This document shows positions 54,679 to 64,000 of a stretch of DNA of 64,000 nucleotides, one piece after another. Every line of letters begins with the position of its first letter. Position 1 is the stretch's first letter. The stretch covers positions 1 to 64,000 of the forward strand of contig NZ_JAATVU010000017.1 in NCBI RefSeq assembly GCF_013184745.1, given 5' to 3'. The stretch is from Mangrovicoccus sp. HB161399 (GTDB lineage: Bacteria; Pseudomonadota; Alphaproteobacteria; Rhodobacterales; Rhodobacteraceae). Made by a program: the position numbers and the translations under genes. The notes below the pieces were generated by a model, which worked only from the letters and a program-made list of their open reading frames with translations, searched no databases and was not told where the DNA came from.

Positions 54679-57180
54679 ATGACGACCTACAGCCTGTCCG
54701 GTTTCGCTGCCGTTTTCGACACCGTCGCCGACACCGTCCTGTCGGTCGCCGATGCCCGCATGGACTTCACCTGGTTCGAGGGCCGCGCGCCCACGCTGCG
54801 CTATGACTACCTCGCCTCGGGGAGCCTGTCGGCCGCGCTGTCCACGCCGCTGGCGGCCGGAACCGCGATCACCGGCGACCTGTCGATCTCGGGCTATGCC
54901 CTGTCCTCCAGCGACGAGGTCTTCGCGCTGGAATGGGACGCCAACGGCGTTACCCGGCGCAGCACGGTGCTGTCGCGGCTGATCGAGGGCGCCGACCTGG
55001 CCGGCCCGGCCTCCGGGCGCAGCGTCTTCGCGGTGTTCCATCTCGGCGGCGACGAGCTGCCGCCGATCCCCACCATCGGCTATTTCGCCCGCTTCATGCT
55101 GACGCAGATCGACCAGGCCAGCTATGCGCGGCCCTCGGGCGATCTGGCGGCGGGGCAGGCGCTGGACCTCGCGGCGCTGGCCACCGCCGCGGAAACCGAG
55201 GACGACCAGGTGCTGGGCACCGACGCGGCGGAGGTCTTCCTGGCCGGTCAGGGCAACGACACGCTCAACGGCAAGGGCGGCAACGACATGATTTCCGGCA
55301 ATGCCGGAAATGACATCGTCGCGGGCGGCGCGGGCGATGACACGCTGCAGGGCGGCATCGGCCGCGACACGCTGAGCTATCTCGACGATACCGGCACCCG
55401 CGGCGTCACCGTCAACCTCACCGCCGGGACCGCCACCGACTCCTACGGCAACACCGACAGCGTCGGCGAGTTCGAGGACATCCAGGGCAGCTGGCGCAAC
55501 GACCGGCTCACCGGCGACGCCGGGGACAACCACATCTGGGGCTTCGGCGGCGCGGACTACATCAACGGCGGCATCGGCCAGGATTCGCTGACCGGCGGGG
55601 CCGGGAACGACACGCTGGACGGCGGCGGCGGCGATGACGAGGCCGATTACGGCAGCGACGGCGGCACCCAGGGGATCGTCGCCAACCTGCAGACCCTGAC
55701 CGTGCGCGACACCCATGGATTCACCGACCGGGTCTTCGGCATCACCCGGCTCACCGGCACGAAATACGCCGACTCGATCCAGGGCGGCAGCTTCGCGGCG
55801 ACGCTGGCGGGGGGCGACGGCGGCGACACCATCCTCGGCGGCAGCGGGGCGGAGATCGTGCTGGGCAATTTCGGCTTCGACCTGCTCGGCGGCGGCGCAG
55901 GGGCGGACACCATCGACGGCGGCTTCGGCCAGGACACCGTGTCCTACGCGGCCGAAACCGGCGGGCGCGGCATCGTGGTGGATTTCGAGGCGCTGACCGT
56001 CATCGACACCTATGGCGACACGGACCAGCTGAAGCTGGTCGAGATGGTCGAGGGCTCGCGCTACGGCGATCTGATGCGCGCCTCGATCGCCGGGGCCTGG
56101 ATGAACGGCGGCGGGGGCGCGGACACGCTGCTGGGCCGCAGCGGTTCCGACACGCTGGAAGGCGGCGACGGCAACGACACCCTGACCGGGCACGAGGGCG
56201 GCGACGTCTTCGACGGCGGCGCGGGCAACGACGCTGCGGATTACGGCGCCGAAGGCGGCAGCTCGCCGATCTCGGCCGATCTGGGGACCGGGCTGGTGAC
56301 CGACAGCTGGGGCAATGTCGACACTTTGCGCGGGATCGAGACCATCATCGGCACCGCCCGCGCGGACCTGATCCGCGGCGACGACATCGGCAACACCCTG
56401 CATGGCGGCAACAAGGCCGACCGGCTCTACGGCATGGGCGGCAACGATTATTTCCTGGCCGGGAACGGCAACGACACGATCGGGGCGGGCGACGGCAACG
56501 ACACGCTGATGGGCGGCACGGGGCGCGACCTGCTGGGCGGCGGCAACGGCAACGACCGGCTGTTCGGCGAGATCGGCGCCGACGCTCTGCGCGGCGGGCC
56601 GGGGCATGACTATCTCGACGGGGCGGAGGATTCCGACGGGCTGACCGGCGGCTACGGCAACGACACGGTGCTGGGCGGCGACGGCAACGACACGATTGCC
56701 GGCTCCTTCGGCTTCGACTCGCTCTCGGGCGGGCCGGGGAACGACTTGATGGGCGGCGGCGACGACAATGACACGATGGAGGGCAATGCCGGGAATGACA
56801 GCCTGTCGGGCGGCAACGGCAACGACTATCTGCACGGCGGGTCGCAGGACGACCGGCTGTCGGGCGGCTACGGGGCGGACACGCTCGACGGCGGCACCGG
56901 CAATGACGAGCTCAACGGCGGTCCCGGCCCGGACCAGCTGCGCGGCGGCAGCGGCGCGGATGCCTTCGTGTTCAATTCCACGGCCCTGGCCGAGACCGAC
57001 ACGATCGCGGATTTCGAGCTGGGCACCGACCGGCTCGAAGTGACCGGCTATGACGGCGTCTCGGTGCAGCCGATCGTGCGGGCCTGGAGCGGCGGGGTCG
57101 AGCTGGTCTTCGACAAGCTGGCCGTGCGGCTGGAGGGCCACGGAACGGATGTCGACATTGCCGGTCTCTTCTCGCCCTGA
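54679..57180 (+). CDS. RTX calcium-binding secreted protein
   Basis: 833 residues. No N-terminal signal peptide; about residues 1-180 are a beta-rich domain of no recognised family. The rest is built of GGxGNDxLxGG nonapeptide repeats (e.g. GQGNDTLNGKGGNDMISGNAG), which bind Ca2+ outside the cell. Four longer modules interrupt them, each with a V-x-V-N-L strand, a D-[ST]-[YWH]-G-[ND]-[TV]-D core and a G-[ST]-x-x-x-D-x-L/I end (near residues 245-280, 330-365, 430-465, 530-565). The C-terminus ADAFVFNSTALAETDTIADF is the type I secretion-end pattern. Exporter genes are not in the window. Confidence 0.9.
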   Translation: MTTYSLSGFAAVFDTVADTVLSVADARMDFTWFEGRAPTLRYDYLASGSLSAALSTPLAAGTAITGDLSISGYALSSSDEVFALEWDANGVTRRSTVLSRLIEGADLAGPASGRSVFAVFHLGGDELPPIPTIGYFARFMLTQIDQASYARPSGDLAAGQALDLAALATAAETEDDQVLGTDAAEVFLAGQGNDTLNGKGGNDMISGNAGNDIVAGGAGDDTLQGGIGRDTLSYLDDTGTRGVTVNLTAGTATDSYGNTDSVGEFEDIQGSWRNDRLTGDAGDNHIWGFGGADYINGGIGQDSLTGGAGNDTLDGGGGDDEADYGSDGGTQGIVANLQTLTVRDTHGFTDRVFGITRLTGTKYADSIQGGSFAATLAGGDGGDTILGGSGAEIVLGNFGFDLLGGGAGADTIDGGFGQDTVSYAAETGGRGIVVDFEALTVIDTYGDTDQLKLVEMVEGSRYGDLMRASIAGAWMNGGGGADTLLGRSGSDTLEGGDGNDTLTGHEGGDVFDGGAGNDAADYGAEGGSSPISADLGTGLVTDSWGNVDTLRGIETIIGTARADLIRGDDIGNTLHGGNKADRLYGMGGNDYFLAGNGNDTIGAGDGNDTLMGGTGRDLLGGGNGNDRLFGEIGADALRGGPGHDYLDGAEDSDGLTGGYGNDTVLGGDGNDTIAGSFGFDSLSGGPGNDLMGGGDDNDTMEGNAGNDSLSGGNGNDYLHGGSQDDRLSGGYGADTLDGGTGNDELNGGPGPDQLRGGSGADAFVFNSTALAETDTIADFELGTDRLEVTGYDGVSVQPIVRAWSGGVELVFDKLAVRLEGHGTDVDIAGLFSP

Positions 57181-57252
57181 GCCGGCCCGGCTTCAGGCTT
57201 CGTAAACCGGAATGCCCCTAGTCTCGGAACGTGACCTAGCGAGGAGACCGAC

Positions 57253-58110
57253 GTGCCGGACCTGGCCGACCTGCCCGTACATCCGGGCCAGCATGACTAC
57301 CGGGGGCTGTTCTTCCTGCACATCCCCAAGACGGCCGGCTCGTTCGTCGCCCGGCTGTTTGCCGACCGGCTGGGGTCCGATGCCTGCATCACCTTCCAGG
57401 AGCGGGAGGTCCAGCACGCGGTCAGCAAGGGCGGCCCGCTGTCCTTTCTCGGTCATGACTTCGTCAGCGCGCACAGCCCGATGGCCACGCTGCGCACGGC
57501 CGGGGTGCCGCATCACTACCGCATCTTCACCGTGCTGCGCGACCCGCTGGACCGGCTGGTGTCGCATCTCAACTGGCTCGATCGCTTCAACCACGGCATC
57601 GACCTGCATTCGCACGCGGCGCTGAAGCGCGGGATGAAGGATTTCGTGCGCAGCCTGGCGGGGCTCGACCCGGACAGCACGGCCGACATGCGCCGCCTGT
57701 TCACACTCGACAGCCTTGCGAAGGCGCGGATGTTGTTCAACATCCAGTCCGCCATGCTCTTCGCCCCCCGCGCCGGGGACATCCTGGCGCTGACCGATCT
57801 CGATAGCCTGACGGCCGCGCAGATGCACAAGCGGCTGTCGCGCCTCGCCTTCTGCGCCACGCTGGACCAGTTCAAGCAGGGCCTCGCCGCGGCGGGCGTG
57901 GAGATACCCCTGGACGAGCGGGTGAACGGGGGCAAGTCGAGGCATTTCCGGCGCAACGAGGCGCTGGAGGCCGCGGCAGAGCGCTATGTCGCGCAGGACC
58001 GCAAGCTGGTGCAGATGGTCGCGCGCACGGAGCCGGATCTGTCGCCGGTCCTGCAGCGGCTGCGGCCCGGCGCTGCGCGTCCGGAAATCCGGCTCGCCGC
58101 GGGGGGCTGA
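57253..58110 (+). CDS. sulfotransferase family protein
   Basis: 285 residues from a GTG at 57253 behind GAGGAGA. 5'-phosphosulfate loop FFLHIPKTAGSFVARLF at about 20-36 and 3'-phosphate site TVLRDPLDRLVSHLNWLDRF at about 95-114. Uses PAPS to sulfate a hydroxyl or amine; this subtype (HIPKTAG) often acts on polysaccharides or lipids. Only 72 nt after the RTX gene, so possibly co-transcribed; whether it modifies that protein or its surface ligand is unknown. Confidence 0.85.
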   Translation: MPDLADLPVHPGQHDYRGLFFLHIPKTAGSFVARLFADRLGSDACITFQEREVQHAVSKGGPLSFLGHDFVSAHSPMATLRTAGVPHHYRIFTVLRDPLDRLVSHLNWLDRFNHGIDLHSHAALKRGMKDFVRSLAGLDPDSTADMRRLFTLDSLAKARMLFNIQSAMLFAPRAGDILALTDLDSLTAAQMHKRLSRLAFCATLDQFKQGLAAAGVEIPLDERVNGGKSRHFRRNEALEAAAERYVAQDRKLVQMVARTEPDLSPVLQRLRPGAARPEIRLAAGG

Positions 58111-58117
58111 AATGCAG

Positions 58118-58148
58118 GCGCGCCCCCCGGCCGAACCGGGAGGCGCGC
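58118..58148. terminator. bidirectional terminator hairpin
   Basis: GCGCGCCCCCCGG pairs with CCGGGAGGCGCGC across CCGAA between the sulfotransferase and the convergent isocitrate dehydrogenase gene. No T-run. Confidence 0.6.
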
Positions 58149-58171
58149 TGGTCAATCCGTCACTGCGGCTG

Positions 58172-60391
<2,220 letters not shown>

Positions 60392-60575
60392 GATGTCCGC
60401 CCTTTTCCGTACTCTTGGTCGTGATGTCCTCTCGCCGCCCGTCCCGGTCCGGGTCCCGCGCGGGACCCATCGGGGGCGGCAACATGCGCGCGGGCGCAGG
60501 TCGAACCCCGCCTAGACCAGCTGGCGCGCCAATTCAATCGGACAGGGCATGCTGCAGCGCGGACATGATGCCACG

Positions 60576-61049
60576 TTAGCCCGGCACCTGGTCGGTCAGC
60601 GCGTTCTCGACCACAGCTTCCATCGCCACGAAGCTGGAGGTGGAATTGACATGGGGCAGGGCGGAGATCGCCTCGCCCATGACCCGCCGGTATTCGCCGA
60701 TATCGCGCGATCGGACCTTCATGAGGTAGTCGAATCCGCCCGCGATCATGTAGCATTCCTCTATCTCCGGGATAGCGCGCACCGCGGCGTTGAACTCGCG
60801 CAGCGCTTTTTCCCGGGTGTCGGACAGGCTGACCTGGACGTAGGTGACATGGGTCAGCCCGAGTTTCAGCGGCGAAAGCTGCACCCGGTAGCCGGAAATC
60901 AGGCCGCTTTCCTCCATAGCCCTGATGCGCGCGGCCACCGGCGTCTTCGACAGGCCCACGCGCCGCGCGAGTTCCGCCGTCGGCAGTCGCGCATTGGCGG
61001 TGAGCTCGCGGAGAATCTTCCGGTCCATCGCATCAAGTTCGCCCGGCAT
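60576..61049 (-). CDS. putR: Lrp/AsnC-family regulator, PutR-like
   Basis: 157 residues from the ATG at 61049; an ATG three codons earlier is very close to the AAGGAG. Helix-turn-helix LDAMDRKILRELTANARLPT and RRVGLSKTPVAARIRAM, RAM domain with YMIAGGFDYLMKVRSRDIGE. Divergent from putA. In alphaproteobacteria PutR of this type activates putA when proline is present. The long open frame extending it to the right is antisense to putA and is not real. Confidence 0.93.
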   Translation of the reverse strand: MPGELDAMDRKILRELTANARLPTAELARRVGLSKTPVAARIRAMEESGLISGYRVQLSPLKLGLTHVTYVQVSLSDTREKALREFNAAVRAIPEIEECYMIAGGFDYLMKVRSRDIGEYRRVMGEAISALPHVNSTSSFVAMEAVVENALTDQVPG

Positions 61050-61071
61050 GACCTGCATTTCTCCTTGAAAT

Positions 61072-61121
61072 TGGTCCGATCGACCATAGCATCGGCTGAG
61101 AATAGGCCCATCGGACATGGG
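61072..61121. promoter_or_regulatory. two 15-nt inverted repeats in the putR-putA gap (PutR operators)
   Basis: TGGTC-CGATC-GACCA at 61072-61086 and CCCAT-CGGAC-ATGGG at 61107-61121, both 5-5-5 inverted repeats, the length of Lrp-family sites. Their centres are 35 nt apart in the 120-nt gap between the divergent starts. Confidence 0.55.
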
Positions 61122-61169
61122 AGTTCCACTAGATTCGACTGAAATTCGCCCTTCAGCCCGGACCGCCCC

Positions 61170-64000
61170 ATGACCACCGCCTGGAACCCTGACGCTGCAT
61201 ACCGGAACCCGCTCATGACCTTCGACGCCTTCACCCTTGCTGCCAAGACCGCGCCCGAAGCCCAGGTGCTGGACCGCCTGATTTCCGAAGCCGCCATTCC
61301 CGAGACGGTGCGGAAGGCCGCCTCGCAGCGCGCCGCCGGCTATGTCCGGCGCATCCGCGACGGGTCCAAGCCCGGCATGATGGAGCAGTTCCTGGCCGAA
61401 TACGGGCTGTCGACCCGCGAGGGCGTGGCGCTGATGTGCCTTGCCGAGGCAATGCTGCGCGTGCCGGACGCGATGACCATCGACGCGCTGATCGAGGACA
61501 AGATCGCGCCTTCGGACTGGAGCCGCCACATGGGCCACGCGGCCTCGCCGCTGGTCAATGCCTCGACCTGGGCGCTGATGCTGACCGGCAAGGTGCTGGA
61601 TGACGACGCGCCCGGCATGGCCGGCGTGCTGCGCGGTGCCGTGCGCCGCCTGGGCGAACCGGTCATCCGCACCGCGGTCGGCCGCGCCATGAAGGAAATG
61701 GGCCGCCAGTTCGTGCTGGGCCAGACCATCGGCAAGGCGCTGGAGCGCGCCAAGGGCATGGAGGAGAAGGGCTATACCTATTCCTACGACATGCTCGGAG
61801 AGGCGGCGATGACCGATCTGGACGCGCGCCGCTATGCCCAGTCCTATGCCGACGCGATCGAGGTGATCGCGGGTGCCTGCACCAAGGGCTCGGTCGAGGC
61901 CAATCCGGGCATCTCGATCAAGCTCTCGGCGCTGCATCCGCGCTACGAGGTCGCCAAGGAAGAGCGCGTGATGGAAGAGCTGGTGCCGGTCGTGCGCGAA
62001 CTCGCCCGCGCCGCCAAGCGCGCCGGGATGGGGCTCAACATCGATGCCGAGGAGCAGGCCCGCCTGGTGCTGTCGCTGAAGGTGATCGAGGCGGTGCTGT
62101 CCGATCCCGAGCTGGCCGGATGGAACGGCTTCGGCGTCGTCGTGCAGGCCTATGGCAAGCGCGCCTCGATGACCATCGACTGGCTCTACGCGCTGGCAGC
62201 GAAGCTCGACCGCCGCATCATGGTGCGCCTCGTCAAGGGCGCCTACTGGGACACCGAGATGAAGCTGGCCCAGGTCGAGGGGCTGGACGATTTCCCGCTC
62301 TTCACCTCGAAGACCGCGACCGACGTGTCCTACATCGCCAACGCGAAGCGCCTGCTCGGCTATGCCGACCGGATCTATCCGCAATTCGCCACGCACAACG
62401 CCCATACCGTCGCCGCGATCCTGGAGATGGTCGACGGCGAGAGCTTCGAGTTCCAGCGCCTCCACGGCATGGGCGAGCGGCTGCACGACATCGTCCTGAA
62501 GGACGCCAAGGGCCGCTGCCGCATCTATGCGCCGGTCGGCGCGCATCGCGATCTGCTGGCCTATCTCGTCCGCCGCCTGCTGGAGAACGGCGCCAACTCC
62601 TCCTTCGTGCACCAGATCGTCGACGAGGCGGTGAAGCCCGAGGAAATTGCCGCCGATCCGTTCGAGGCCCTGGCAACGGCCAAGGCGCCCTCCGGGCTGC
62701 AGGCGCCGCAGGCGATCTTCGGCGAAGGGCGCACCAATTCGCAGGGCTTCGACCTGACCGACGAGGACACGCTCGCCCGGATCGAGGCGGCGCGGTCGGT
62801 CGCACTGCCCGATGCCGGCCCGCTGACCGTGCGGCCGGGCACCGGCGAGACCGTGCCCGTGACCAATCCGGCGACCGGAGAGGCCGTTGCGCAGGTGACC
62901 GAGGCCGATGCCGAGACGGTCGCCCGCGCCATCGAGGACGCTGCGATCTGGGACGCGCCCGTGGCGGAGCGCGCCGCGGTGCTGCGCAAGGCGGCCGAGC
63001 TCTACGAGCGCGATTTCGGCCCGATCTTCGCCGCCCTGGCGCGCGAGGCCGGCAAGTCCATGTCCGATGCCGTGGGCGAGCTGCGCGAGGCGGTCGATTT
63101 CCTGCGCTACTACGCTGCCCAGGCCGAGGCCTCCGGGCCGGCGCCGCGCGGCATCGTGACCGCGATCAGCCCGTGGAACTTCCCGCTGGCGATCTTCACC
63201 GGCCAGATCGCCGCCGCGCTGGCCACCGGCGCCGCCGTGCTGGCGAAACCGGCCGAGCAGACCCCGGTGATCGCCGCCATCGCCGTGCGGCTCCTGCACG
63301 AGGCCGGCGTTCCGGCTTCCGCGCTGCAGCTGCTGCCGGGCCAGGGCGGCACGGTCGGGCGGCTGCTGACCTCGGACCGGCGCATCGGGGGCGTGATCTT
63401 CACCGGCTCGACCGAGACCGCGCGGCTGATCCAGCGCGCGATGAGCGAAAACCTCGACCCCGGCGCGCCGCTGATCGCGGAAACCGGCGGCATGAACGCG
63501 ATGATCGTCGACTCCACCGCGCTGCCCGAGCAGGCGGTCCGCGACATCGTCGCCTCGGCCTTCCGCTCCGCGGGCCAGCGTTGTTCGGCGCTGCGCTGCC
63601 TCTACGTGCAGGAGGACATCGCCCCGCACCTGATCGAGATGATCAAGGGCGCGATGGACGAGCTTGCTGTCGGCGATCCGTGGAAGCTGTCGACCGATGT
63701 CGGCCCGGTGATCGACATGGAGGCCCAGTCCGGCATCCGGGCGCATGTCGAGGCGGCCCGCACGGGCGGCCGGGTGCTGCACGAGCTGGCTTCGCCCGGC
63801 GGCTGCTTCATACCGCCGGTGCTGATCAAGGTGACCGGCATCTCCGCGATCGAGCGCGAGATCTTCGGCCCGGTCCTGCATGTCGCGACCTTCAAGGGGC
63901 CGGATCTGGAGAAGGTCGTCGCCGCGATCAACGCCACCGGCTACGGGCTGACCTTCGGGCTGCATTCGCGGATCGACACCCGCGTGCAGGAGATCTCGGA
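61170..64000 (+). CDS. putA: bifunctional proline dehydrogenase / L-glutamate-gamma-semialdehyde dehydrogenase PutA, 3' end cut
   Basis: 943 residues are visible from the ATG at 61170; the gene runs off the right edge. There is no N-terminal ribbon-helix-helix, so it does not regulate itself. Proline dehydrogenase part at about 100-470 (SWRSRHM-type helix SDWSRHMGHAASP, NPGISIKLSALHPRYE, LVKGAYWDTEMKLAQVEG, FATHNAHTVAAI). Aldehyde dehydrogenase part from about 540 with ISPWNFPLAIF, IFTGSTETARL, Glu in IAETGGMNAMIV and catalytic Cys about 805 in SAGQRCSALRC. Degrades proline to glutamate, feeding electrons to quinone. Divergent from putR. Confidence 0.97.
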   Translation, partial: MTTAWNPDAAYRNPLMTFDAFTLAAKTAPEAQVLDRLISEAAIPETVRKAASQRAAGYVRRIRDGSKPGMMEQFLAEYGLSTREGVALMCLAEAMLRVPDAMTIDALIEDKIAPSDWSRHMGHAASPLVNASTWALMLTGKVLDDDAPGMAGVLRGAVRRLGEPVIRTAVGRAMKEMGRQFVLGQTIGKALERAKGMEEKGYTYSYDMLGEAAMTDLDARRYAQSYADAIEVIAGACTKGSVEANPGISIKLSALHPRYEVAKEERVMEELVPVVRELARAAKRAGMGLNIDAEEQARLVLSLKVIEAVLSDPELAGWNGFGVVVQAYGKRASMTIDWLYALAAKLDRRIMVRLVKGAYWDTEMKLAQVEGLDDFPLFTSKTATDVSYIANAKRLLGYADRIYPQFATHNAHTVAAILEMVDGESFEFQRLHGMGERLHDIVLKDAKGRCRIYAPVGAHRDLLAYLVRRLLENGANSSFVHQIVDEAVKPEEIAADPFEALATAKAPSGLQAPQAIFGEGRTNSQGFDLTDEDTLARIEAARSVALPDAGPLTVRPGTGETVPVTNPATGEAVAQVTEADAETVARAIEDAAIWDAPVAERAAVLRKAAELYERDFGPIFAALAREAGKSMSDAVGELREAVDFLRYYAAQAEASGPAPRGIVTAISPWNFPLAIFTGQIAAALATGAAVLAKPAEQTPVIAAIAVRLLHEAGVPASALQLLPGQGGTVGRLLTSDRRIGGVIFTGSTETARLIQRAMSENLDPGAPLIAETGGMNAMIVDSTALPEQAVRDIVASAFRSAGQRCSALRCLYVQEDIAPHLIEMIKGAMDELAVGDPWKLSTDVGPVIDMEAQSGIRAHVEAARTGGRVLHELASPGGCFIPPVLIKVTGISAIEREIFGPVLHVATFKGPDLEKVVAAINATGYGLTFGLHSRIDTRVQEIS

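Noticed and set aside
54679-57180. Tandem DNA repeats that might suggest a CRISPR array
   Set aside because: They encode RTX nonapeptides in one long frame; unit lengths and spacing do not fit repeats and spacers. No CRISPR or cas gene seen in the window.
57200-57240. EcfG-type promoter (GGAAT-N16-CGTG) before the sulfotransferase
   Set aside because: Two mismatches from GGAAC and CGTT; too weak to list.
60576-63965. 1129-codon minus-strand open frame ending in the PutR sequence
   Set aside because: Only the last 157 codons form a known protein. The rest is antisense to putA.

Overview
This 64 kb, GC-rich, gene-dense window looks like the chromosome of an alphaproteobacterium of the Rhodobacter/Paracoccus type (Rhodobacterales). 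The basis is best-match style recognition of proteins plus several lineage-typical traits: an rnfABCDGEH operon with FdxN, FdxD and FprA genes as in Rhodobacter capsulatus, an RsLOV-like short LOV protein, a CcsR-type small RNA with two CCUCCUCC loops, an HWE-family kinase, and a putR/putA pair. sigma54-type promoters with NifA-type upstream sites imply that the strain fixes nitrogen, although no nitrogenase structural gene lies in the window.

Layout. 1-2000: a cut-off RutR-like TetR regulator and a YegD-like Hsp70. 2112-3518: a dead IS5-family element carrying two copies of an 88-nt repeat. 3727-8150: a binding protein/chemoreceptor pair and an AI-2E-type permease. 8314-11936: an Lrp regulator, an aldehyde dehydrogenase and an omega-aminotransferase. 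11956-20973: an SOS1-like Na+/H+ antiporter facing a dipeptide-type ABC transporter. 21717-26727: LOV protein, CheB-CheR-PAS-HWE kinase and two receiver proteins, followed by the small RNA. 27036-31783: TRAP transporter with an aldolase and a ketopantoate-reductase-like enzyme. 32041-32573: CcdAB toxin-antitoxin.

32716-43487 is a nitrogen-fixation accessory region. fdxD and fprA run left and rnfABCDGEH runs right from a shared control region holding one NifA-type site (TGT-N10-ACA) between two -24/-12 promoters. modABC (molybdate uptake) follows, with a catalytically eroded ABC ATPase at its end. A second part at 48262-51201 holds fdxN, rseC, apbE and an exported FccB-like flavoprotein, with two more -24/-12 promoters and a second NifA-type site. 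The ferredoxins and Rnf would supply low-potential electrons to nitrogenase, ApbE would flavinylate RnfG/RnfD, FprA would handle oxygen, and ModABC would supply molybdenum.

This second part sits between two halves of a full polyamine route: SpeA and a carboxyspermidine dehydrogenase on one side, NspC and agmatinase on the other (arginine to agmatine to putrescine to carboxyspermidine to spermidine). The window closes with an RTX protein, a sulfotransferase, monomeric isocitrate dehydrogenase and the divergent putR/putA pair, putA being cut by the right edge.

All calls come from reading the sequence. No database search was run; functional names rest on motifs and family knowledge.
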